Assembly: GCA_034406715.1 (NCBI GenBank)
Contig: CP137873.1
Coordinates: forward strand, 62,001 to 126,000
Reading direction: 5' to 3'
From: Rhodotorula mucilaginosa
Taxonomy: Eukaryota; Basidiomycota; Microbotryomycetes; Sporidiobolales; Sporidiobolaceae
Length of the DNA: 64,000 bases
Shown here: positions 56,317 through 64,000 of the stretch, piece by piece
How the letters are laid out: each line of letters begins with the position of its first letter
How positions within the stretch are numbered: the stretch's first letter is position 1
Notes under the pieces: model-generated
The model's database searches: none
What the model saw: the letters and a program-made list of their open reading frames with translations, nothing else
What the model was told of the DNA's origin: nothing
Program-made: the position numbers and the translations under genes

Positions 56317-57745
56317 TCACCATGTATACTGGTGACGCCCAAGTACATGAAAGGCTGGTGCGGGGTTGTGGGCAACAACAAGAGGAGGTAGGATGAACGC
56401 ATGAAATTCCGGATGGGCTTGCATGAACTGGTGAGGGTTGTGGTCGGGTGAAGACCCAGGGAATGGGGTCTTGATGATTTCCGGTTCAGTGTATTCATGC
56501 TTCTGATCATGCAAGGTGTTGCAGATCAGGGTCAGCTGTTGGTGTTAAGTGCTGAGGAATGTGTTCACTTAGAAAGACAAGCTACCATCCAGTGCTGCAC
56601 ACCGCGCGGACTCCATGCAAGCTGTGGCAGTCAATGCAGGGACAAAGTTCAGCTGCCAAAGCTGCCAATATCGGAGGGAAACAGCATGTGACCAACCAAG
56701 TAGGAAAGCGTGATCAAACCTCCGGATTTTTTGAGTCCCGCTCGGAGAAACTCATACACACTAACAAGCCACGCTGAAAACGCTTTTTTGGTGGCAAAAG
56801 GTGCTTGAGTGTACCAGTCTTGGACAACTCTGCTTGTGATCCAGGCAACAGCGCCATTGACTATTTGCGGCGTTTCACTGCAGCCGGGGCCGGGGTAGTT
56901 GTATCTGCGGACTTCTTTGCTCAGGCGCTGCTTGATGATGTGGGCCAGGGCTGCAATGCAACCAGTGATGGTCCATTCAGCAGCCGGGCCGTGGTGCTGC
57001 CAATGATCATCTTGCGACCAGCGTAACAACATGATATTGTTTGGGACTGAACAGTGCAGTCGAGGCGCAAAGCGCATCCATGTGCGGAGTTTTGGCTGAT
57101 CCCACAGACCCTCTCGCAAAGACTGTGGTGCTTTGGGGCAAGGAGCACAGCTTTGCTGCGCAGCACAACAGGGAATGTCTTTCAGTTCTGAGGCCTGGCA
57201 AGGGGTGAGTGACGCACCATTCGCATGTACATCACCATGGGTGTCCTCGAAAGCTGCCAGCCCAAGACTTTGGTCAGCAGTGCCAGTTCCGTAGCCCCGA
57301 AGGAGGACAAGCTCACCAAAAGTGAGACATAGTGATCTTCTGTGCCAGTTTCCTCCAGGTGTTGCGGCTTTGACCCATGCAGGTCTCCCAGAAGCTCATC
57401 AAGTGCGGCCACGTAAGCTGGGTCTGCACACTGACGCAGCGGCTGCAGCGCCTCGTGACGAGCTTGCCAATCTTGCCAAGCTCGAGAGATCGGCACCGGC
57501 GCTGACGAACCAGTAAACTGGCGTTTAAGGTGTTCGATTTGAAGAGAGATACAGTCCATGGCATGGTTGCAATGGTGTTGCACCCATTCCCCTGTTATCA
57601 GGTCCCCAACCGAGTCCTTGAGCGGACAAAGCGGTTCCCGATACAGATACGCACCTGTCTCGTGGATGACGAGCTGACACAGTTCCTGCTCGCCTTCCTT
57701 GGCCGGATCGAGGGTTACGAGCTGCGCCGTGATGCGAGGATCCAT
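56317..57745 (-). CDS. Twin-microexon family protein A (unknown function), island 3
   Basis: Exons 57745-57317, 57253-57218, 57155-56697, 56621-56586 and 56502-56317 are all multiples of 3 and give 381 aa. Exon 1 begins MDPRITAQLVTLDPAKEG and has LCQLVIHETGAYLYREPL, then WQDWQARHEAL and YVAALDELLGDLHG. Microexon 2 encodes LSRTPMVMYMRM. Exon 3 has EGLWDQPKLRTWMRFAP, VVQDWYTQAPFATKKAFSAW and ends GGLITLSYL. Microexon 4 encodes LAWSPRGVQHWM. The last exon has IIKTPFPGSSPDHNP and HPEFHAF. It forms a closely related pair with gene B. The residue pattern around the second microexon is the same as in island 2, although identity is low. Confidence 0.75.
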
Positions 57746-57834
57746 AGAGGCAGTGGGTACTGTTTTGTGACTGGAACAAGAAAGAAAGCCAAAGAAGAAA
57801 GCTGAGAGCGCTGAGAAGTCCGTGGGTGATACAC

Positions 57835-57849
57835 CGGCTTGTCCGCGGA
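57835..57849 (-). promoter_or_regulatory. Family promoter motif upstream of gene A
   Basis: In gene sense the site reads TCCGCGGACAAGCCG, 89 bp before the start codon. Confidence 0.75.
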
Positions 57850-58241
57850 CCGAGCGTTCGGCAAGGCTCGAGCGTTCCAAACTACGATTCGCCAAGGCGA
57901 GGAGTCCAGATAAGCTGCGGGCACCGGAACTTATTCAGGGTCGCACCAGGCAAGGAGGCAAACGGGCAGGTCCAGTCAGCCGGGAAGGGCGGCAACACAG
58001 TGACGGCGAACGGAAACACGTGTTGGAGACTCGAGAGCGAACAGCATGCTTTTCAGCCCGGTGGAGCCAAACTCCGAGGCAGAGTGTAGGCAAAATTGAG
58101 GCGAGGCAAGTGGCGCTGGGCTCCAAGCCTGAGGACAAGTCGCGCTCGGCTCCAAGTGAAAATAAAACGGGTTTCAAGCGAAAATAAAGTCTCTCAAACT
58201 CGCTTGATGTTGCCTTGATCAGGTGCAGCAAACCTTGCCCA
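57850..58241. other. Spacer between family genes A and B
   Basis: No gene is seen. Repeated words CAAGTGAAAATAAA and CAAGCGAAAATAAA occur at about 58154 and 58175, just past the stop of gene B, and may be 3'-end signals. Confidence 0.4.
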
Positions 58242-59668
58242 TCACTGTGCAGCTCCATGATATACAAAGACGTGCACACCAGCAGCATCTGGGTGGCGCG
58301 CGACCGGCTCGACAACGGGAGTCGGAGTCGGAAGGAATGCGTGGAATTCGGGATAAGCTCGGATCCGGTCCCCGTGGTGCTCTAGGTCGGCGGGAGATCC
58401 TGGGAACGGGATTGCGTCGGCGGCGGTCTCGCCACATGAGTGACGCTAAAAGTGAGAGTGGCAAATCAGCGTAAGCCCTTGAACCACTGCGCCGGAGTGT
58501 GCCTGCGGTTGAAAAAAGAGGAGGGACCCATACCATCCATTGCTGCACCATTGTTGGACTCCAAGCAAGCTAGATAAGCCATTACAAGTCAGCTTACAAT
58601 CTTGTGGAAGACAAGAGATTGCAAGTTCGGACAGTGAGAGAGACATACCAAGTGGGACAGCGTGATCAAACCTCCCACTTTGTCGAGCCTGGCCATTGTG
58701 GAGTCGTGCAAGTCTACAACGCACGAGGAAAAAACTTTCTGTGCATTGAAAGGAATTGTGTGATACCAGTCTTGGACTGGCGTGCTTGTGAGCCAGGCAG
58801 TGCCCGACTTGAGTTCCTCGATGACGAGGAAGTGGTCCGCGGCCCCGCGGACCTCGAGTCCGAGGCGGGTTTGGATGCAGAGGTCCAAGTTCTTAATATA
58901 CGTGGTGATGCTGACACACTCACCTTGCTGGGAACTTGTCCACAGCAACGGTGCGTCAAGTCCCCGTGTTGGAAACTCCACCGGGGGAGTAAACCGCAGC
59001 CACTTGCGAAGCTTGGGCTGACTCCATGTGTGGTTACGCAAGGGCATTGGTGCGTCTGGGTAAGGGTCATAGGTTTGCTGTGCACTGCATGTCATTCCAA
59101 AAAGGTCCAGGAATGAAGAGGCCTTGAGCCAACGCACCATCCGCATGTACATGGCTGTCGGCGTCCTTGAAAGCTGGCGGTCCACAAGTGGGGGTCAGTT
59201 TGTTGCTTTACAAGAGGGTCAATGGGAAGAGGTATGTACCAAAATAGCAACGTAGAGAGCCGCTCGTTCATGGACCCGTCGACAGGCCGGCCTAACCAGA
59301 TCACTGAGGAGTTCGTCAAGCACTGCGAAGTAAGCTGGGTGCCCGACAGTGTGATGGTCACGCAGCGCCGCATGCCGCGCTGTCCAATCCTTGCAGGCTT
59401 GTTCAATTGTCACGGGACTTGTCGAGCCGGCATAGCGATCCCAGGGGCCATTGAACTCCCTCGTGAGAAATTCGATAACAATGCCGCCGTACTTGAGCAC
59501 CTTTTCATGGGTCATCGGATTCCCGTACGCGTCCCAGAACCGGGGGAGTGGCTGCCGACGCAAGTATGCGTGTGTCTCTTCGACGACGAGCTTGCACAGG
59601 TCGTGCTGGCTCGGGTCGGCGGGATCCAGAGTCACAAGCTGCGGCTGCTCGGGAATATGCGTGTTCAT
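58242..59668 (-). CDS. Twin-microexon family protein B (unknown function), island 3
   Basis: Exons 59668-59240, 59173-59138, 59077-58649, 58570-58535 and 58445-58242 give 377 aa. Exon 1 has the same length (429 nt) as in gene A. Exon 1 has MNTHIPEQPQLVTLDPADP, LCKLVVEETHAYLRRQPLP, CKDWTARHAALRDH and FAVLDELLSDLVRP. Microexon 2 encodes LSRTPTAMYMRM. Exon 3 has HTWSQPKLRKWLRFTPP, VQDWYHTIPFNAQKVFSSCV and ends GGLITLSHL. Microexon 4 encodes LAWSPTMVQQWM. The last exon has AIPFPGSPADLEHHG and YPEFHAFLPTPTPVV. A clear tandem duplicate of gene A, with conserved start, microexons and last-exon core. Confidence 0.76.
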
Positions 59669-59756
59669 AGCTTGAAGGATCGCAGCAGCAGGAAGAGGAG
59701 GCAGAACCAAATTCAATGGCAAGCGACCTCGAACGTCGGAACAAGGGACAAGGGGT

Positions 59757-59771
59757 CGGGTTGTCCGCGGA
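59757..59771 (-). promoter_or_regulatory. Family promoter motif upstream of gene B
   Basis: In gene sense the site reads TCCGCGGACAACCCG, 88 bp before the start codon, almost the same distance as in gene A. Confidence 0.75.
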
Positions 59772-60354
59772 TGCTTGGAAAGTCCGATTTCGCGATACCG
59801 ACGGGGGCGGCGCGGAGGGTCTGAATAGGCGGGGAAGGTCGGGCCAAGCTGCGGACGGCATGCCGTCAAGAGACCGACAAGGAGAGCGCATCGTCGGCAT
59901 GCAGAAAGGTCGTCCAGATTTAGGGAGAGTGGTGCTTGCGGTGGCGAAGAAAGCGCAAGGAGAACGGCGGGTCGGTGGACACAGCTCCCGGTCGTTGAAG
60001 CACGTGTGTACGCCTGCCTATAGCTAGCCACATCAGCCACGCGCCTGGCTAGCATGCATACGGAAAGAGGACAAGCGCCGTTTGATTTCCGTCAAGCCGA
60101 CGGCTGCCAGTGCTTATCTCGCGCTTGCGCGAAGCGGCGCCTCCCTGCGCACAAGCTAGGCAAGGCGACCCAGCAATCTCCTGCTTGTTCCGAAAGCCCT
60201 GCTCCGGTCTCTCTGCAGCGCTGCTATATCTGCTCGTGCACAGCTGCTGACTGCCCCACATCGATCAACCTCGACGCAAACACGTCGACGTCAGCGCATA
60301 ACGAGGAGGCTTCCGAGGACCGCGCGCTCGGGATAACACGGAGACGCTCACTCG
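59772..60354. promoter_or_regulatory. End of island 3 and promoter of the phosphodiesterase gene
   Basis: The region lies between the divergent gene B and the phosphodiesterase gene. No other gene is supported. Confidence 0.4.
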
Positions 60355-62853
60355 ATGTCGGTGCAGGCGAACGGGCGGGTTCGCTTGTGCGGGAACGGTC
60401 GCGCTGGTGGTGAACGGAAACCCGTGTTCGAGATGCTCGTCTTGGTGCGTTACGACGAGTCGTTCTGGCGGGTCTAGTCCCGATGCGATTCAAAGACAAG
60501 GCTGACGGAATCTGTGCAGGGCTGCGGCGGCGGACCGGTCGGTTCGAACCTGAGTTCTTATCTCGTCAAGCCGGCAGCGAGGAAATGGTCAGAAGGATGC
60601 ACAGGGCTCGAGGGTGCGTACACGCCGTGCGCATGAACCAGAGCTGCAAACATGTTTGCTTGGAATCTGGGCGCTGACGTTTCGCCCTCCGTGCTTCTGT
60701 TCCGACTTTGCGTTCCCGAACCCGCCACGAATTCGATTCGGCCTTTACCCTCTTCTGTGCGCGTGCGCTTCGTTCGCTCCATGCCTCGCAGGTGGCTCTA
60801 CACTCGGAGCCATCGTCGCCCTTGCCGAGAGAGATCCAGACCTCTTTTCGGAGTTCTCGAGCGTCGGAGAAGAAGACGACGACTTGCAAAGTCGAGGCAG
60901 GAGGAGGACGAGACGAATCAATGGCGGCGCTGCCCCCCAAGAGCGAGTCGAGACGGTACGGCAACGACAGGCGAGGGCGCACAGGACTGGAGGGATCGTC
61001 TGGGACTCGATCAAGTCAGTCTGCCGCGGATTTTTCCGGTCTCCTACTTTCTTTCCCACCCCGCTCCGCCCAAAACTGTCCCTCACCTCTTTCGCCTCTT
61101 GACAGCTGCTTCCTCATCACCCACGGTCACTTGGACCACATCGCCGGACTCGTCATCTCGTCTGCGCTCTGTCGTCCGCGAGTGAAACCCGTCTACGGGG
61201 TGGAGCACACGATTGCGAACATCGAACGGGCGATGGACGGAGGGGTGTGGCCTGTTTTGGGGGGCAGGGAGGATCTCGACGGTACGGGAAAGGGGAAAGG
61301 GATTGCTTATGAGTACAGAGTGTGAGTCTGCGTGCGATGCGATGCGCCATCAGCAGACAGGAGTTGCACCTCGCTCCGAGTCGGTTTTTACGCTCTTGCT
61401 GATGTGCCCATGCTTCGCCGAGACTGATCAAATTACCTGAGTTCCCTGCCAGTTTCGAAGCTCCCTCGACTCGCTCTCGGACTTTATCGCCCTCGCTGTC
61501 ATTCACCGCTTTCCCGATCGCGCACGGTCCGAACCCATCTTCAGGCGCTTCCGCAGCAGATCCCTCCTCTTCCTCTTCAAGATCAGCCACACAGAAAACA
61601 ACAACAACAGCGACGAAGACGACGACAGCAAGAACGGGAAGAGGGTCACTGGAGCAGGAGGTGTATTGCTCGACGGCGGCGTTCGTCAAAGACGAAGAGA
61701 CGAAGCGCGAGTTCTTGTTCTTTGGTGACGTCGAATCAGGTGCGTTACGCGCTGCGCCACCGGCATCTCAAGCACTCTGAGATCAAGCTTCTGATTGTGG
61801 CTTGCCCGGTCGCTGACGGGATCCTTTTTCGGGCTGATGCGGGCGCACAGACTCAGTCTCGGGCACGGATCTGAACCACAGAGTGTGGGCGGCCGCGGCG
61901 CCAAAGATCCTCGACCGCACACTCGACACAATCTTTCTCGAGTGCAGCTACCCTGTGCGCTCCACCCTTCCCTCTCTCGCCCCTTATATTCCTGTTAGGG
62001 TGCTGACCGAGCGCGCACCCGCAGTCTGCTCAGCCGAGGGAACTCTTGTTCGGGCACTTGTCGCCCCCTTTCTTGATGGAAGAGCTAGACGTCCTCGCCG
62101 ACGAGGTGCGCAAGCGACAAGCAGCAGCAGCAGCAGCGGCTACGAGAATAGGCGCGCAGGAAGAGCCGGACGAGGGGTCCGAGATGCCGCCGCCGCTGGA
62201 GGGCGTGACTGGTATGTGGCCCTTTTTCTCGTCACTGGGAATCTGCACATGGGCGGCGTATGCCGATGCTGGTGTTTGTTCTCCGGCCGGCTCCTACCCT
62301 GGCGCGAAACGAGTCGAGGGCGACTTACTGATGTCAAATGTTTTCCCTCCTTGCGCAGTCGTGATCATGCACATCAAGGACGAGCTCTACCCGACCCCGC
62401 GACCGCGACCTCCCCCATCATCAAAACCTCAGCCCGTGCGGCTCGAGACCGAAACCGCCGCCGTCGCCGCCGCCGACCCATCCTCCTCCTCCTCCAATTC
62501 AGGACCTCGCCGTTCCCCTCGCCTCGGAAGCGCTCAACCTTCTTCTCTAGCATCAGGTTCATTGCCAACAGGCAAAGACGAGGACGAAGACGCAGAGGAG
62601 GAGGAGGCGGAGGAGGAGGGAGAAGACGACGACGACGAGACGGTGCAAGAGCGGATCGAGCGCGAGTTGAACGAGCTGGAACGGACCCGCCGGACTGGAG
62701 TCAAGTTCTTGCTGGCCCAGCAGGGGATGCGGATCGGTGAGTTTCTGATCTCTTCTTCTGGTTTGGGTTCACTTCGGGTTGGAGTTGGCCAGGCCAGACG
62801 ACGACGAGGATCTGACTCGTTGTTCCTGCTCTCGCGGACACGCAGAGTTCTGA
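60355..62853 (+). CDS. PDE1: Class II 3',5'-cyclic-nucleotide (cAMP) phosphodiesterase
   Basis: This low-affinity cAMP phosphodiesterase hydrolyses cAMP and damps PKA signalling. Nine exons (60355-60444, 60520-60613, 60792-61014, 61106-61321, 61453-61739, 61851-61954, 62025-62211, 62359-62736, 62846-62853) join in frame to 528 aa. The N-terminus has FEMLVLGCGGGPVGSNLSSY and GGSTLGAIVALAERD. The metal-binding class II signature is FLITHGHLDHIAGLVISSA. Further blocks are EFLFFGDVES, LDTIFLECSYPSAQ, LLFGHLSPPFLMEEL and VVIMHIKDELYP. A long Ser/acidic low-complexity insertion (about residues 390-470) precedes the final helix. The last exon carries only the end of one codon, F and the stop. Confidence 0.92.
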
Positions 62854-63849
62854 GCGCGCCTCTCCTCTTTCTCTCCACTCCACATTGCGTCTCTTGCGCA
62901 TATGCTGCTCGATGGGCGTGTTCCATTCTTCCCTTATCCTTATTCATATTGCCATGTGTCTTGCTAGCCCGCCCCGCCCTGTCGATGAGATGATTTCGGT
63001 TCTTTCCCCTGACAAGCGCCGGGTCCAGCGGCGCCAATGCTGTAGGACATAGAGAGAGACGTGCAATTTTCAGCAAGCAAAAGCCTCCATTGCTGACTGA
63101 GCTCCGGCGGGGTTCGGCGAGGAGGCTGCGCGGCCCCACTTCCGCCTCTCTCCTTCTGCCATCACCGCGCACTCTGCTCAGACAGCCAGGCACTCACACA
63201 CAGGGTCAGTCAAAGCGATCGGATTAGTGTGCACCTGCTCTCCCCGCCCCGCGCCTGCTCGAACGCGCGCGAGCCCTCCTCGAGTCGCGAGTCGGAGCGA
63301 TGAGAATCAGCGCACCGACGACGGCAACTATGGCTTGCGATACGGCTTGACTGAGGGCTAGACAGGCTCGCTATACCTTCAAGGACCGCTACTGGGCTCA
63401 CGCTGCTCCCGACCGTCCCCTGTCTGACTCCGGAGTGCCGCCACTTCGACGAATCGGGTGCATCGAGCGGGAAACGATCTCCCTCCCGAAGGGGGCCAAA
63501 CGACGAGTCTATACGCACAGTCAAGGAAACGCAGCGAGCACTATACACGTCGTCCTCGTCGCGCGCCCTGCCGCTCTTCCGGATTCACACCTCATCACCA
63601 CCCGTCTCTCGAGGAACCCGAGATGGCTGACTCCGTTCGCCTCCTCCTCCTCGCGCAGAGAAGAGTCCCACCAGCGGACCACGCCCTCTGTGGCGCCGTG
63701 CACACAGCGCCAGTCTTGCCCCAGCAGAAGCCGTTTCTGGCGCCGCGCGGAGCGAAAGGTGAGGACGACCAGAGCCCACTTTCGGACAAGTAGCATCCCT
63801 TTCGGGATCGCATTGCTGATGCGGAGAGTCCGTGGACCTCACAGCCGTA
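62854..63849. other. Long intergenic region before the right-edge gene
   Basis: The stretch is about 1 kb and has several overlapping short frames with no domain. It probably holds the promoter and 5' UTR of the next gene. I cannot exclude a 5' exon of that gene here. Confidence 0.4.
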
Positions 63850-64000
63850 ATGACAGGCTCACCCGCAAGCGAGACCGTCGAGGCCGAACCCGTCGGGCAA
63901 CCGAGTCTCGCCGCGTCGGAAACCTCGACGCTGCCCGACCCGTGGTCCGAAGACGAAGATGACGACGACGACGACGGTGGCGGAAGCCGCAACAGTCTCG
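63850..64000 (+). CDS. N-terminus of an acidic protein, truncated by window edge
   Basis: The frame opens MTGSPASETVEAEPVGQPSL and continues into PDPWSEDEDDDDDDGGG, still open at the right edge. Codon use is consistent with a real exon, with GC-rich third positions. The acidic run suggests a nuclear or chromatin-related protein, but nothing specific can be said. The gene could begin further upstream. Confidence 0.45.
   Translation, partial: MTGSPASETVEAEPVGQPSLAASETSTLPDPWSEDEDDDDDDGGGSRNSL

Noticed and set aside
57182-57895. Longer start for family gene A at 57895
   Set aside because: The longer frame would place the promoter motif inside the coding region. The ATG at 57745 aligns with gene B and restores the usual motif distance.
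60614-61102. Single-frame reading of the phosphodiesterase 5' region as a separate gene
   Set aside because: Splicing of three short exons gives the class II phosphodiesterase N-terminus (GCGGGPVGSNLSSY) in frame with the HGHLDH exon.
63585-63992. Minus-strand Ser-rich frame at the right edge
   Set aside because: The poly-Ser start arises from the acidic GAC/GAG run of the plus-strand frame. The plus frame has the more natural start.
1-64000. tRNA, rRNA or CRISPR features
   Set aside because: A scan by eye for tRNA B-box sequences found only matches inside protein-coding exons. No rRNA-like or regularly spaced repeat array is present. A covariance-model scan could still find a missed small RNA.

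Overview
The window is nuclear DNA from a GC-rich basidiomycete, most likely a red yeast-type fungus of the Pucciniomycotina/Microbotryomycetes (inference). The genes are tightly packed and carry many short introns with GTNNGT donors and CTGAC/CTNAC branch sites 10-30 nt before the acceptor. Most of the sequence is a conserved fungal housekeeping region. Three visibly less GC-rich islands interrupt it, and they carry a gene family I do not recognise.

Layout, left to right. The 3' part of an Mss116-like DEAD-box helicase (+) enters from the left edge. It is followed by a small Cys-rich protein (-), CFD1 (-) divergent from UMP1 (+), an oxidoreductase-like mitochondrial protein (-) divergent from COQ4 (+), ISLAND 1 (8.5-10.65 kb), an FN3/coiled-coil low-complexity protein (-) divergent from PRP2/DHX16 (+), two tandem ArAE/BRE4-type membrane proteins (-), a multidomain E2 ubiquitin-conjugating protein (-) divergent from PMP3 (+), thioredoxin reductase (-) divergent from ILV3 (+), ISLAND 2 (38.9-47.8 kb), ARP6 (+), an unknown helical protein (-), a KHDC4/BLOM7-like KH protein (-), ISLAND 3 (56.3-59.8 kb), a class-II cAMP phosphodiesterase (+), and the first exon of an acidic protein running off the right edge.

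The islands hold the most interesting content: seven apparently intact paralogues and one relict of a family for which I can name no known relative. Despite strong sequence divergence, every intact member can be modelled with the same five exons: a large exon, a 36-nt microexon (xxRTPxxMxxRM-like), a large exon ending FIALNYA-like, a second 36-nt microexon (xxWTPxxVxxWM-like), and a last exon with a PFPGS/T motif. All introns are phase 0. Proteins are 349-412 aa. Each gene has, 68-110 bp before its start codon, a copy of a 15-16 bp motif, TCCGCGGACAAGCCGA, oriented with the gene. All copies keep a CGG-N5-CCG core, the kind of site bound by fungal Zn2Cys6 regulators. The genes fall into three subgroups, one per island, which suggests separate local expansions. 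Exons 1-2 and 3-4 look like an internal duplication.

Other points of note are a segmental duplication in island 1 that copied the 3' end of one family member together with the 3' end of the neighbouring host gene, a UMP1 start codon isolated on its own exon, a thioredoxin reductase with both an organellar-type leader and an internal cytosolic start, and an E2 whose catalytic cysteine lies on a 23-nt exon.
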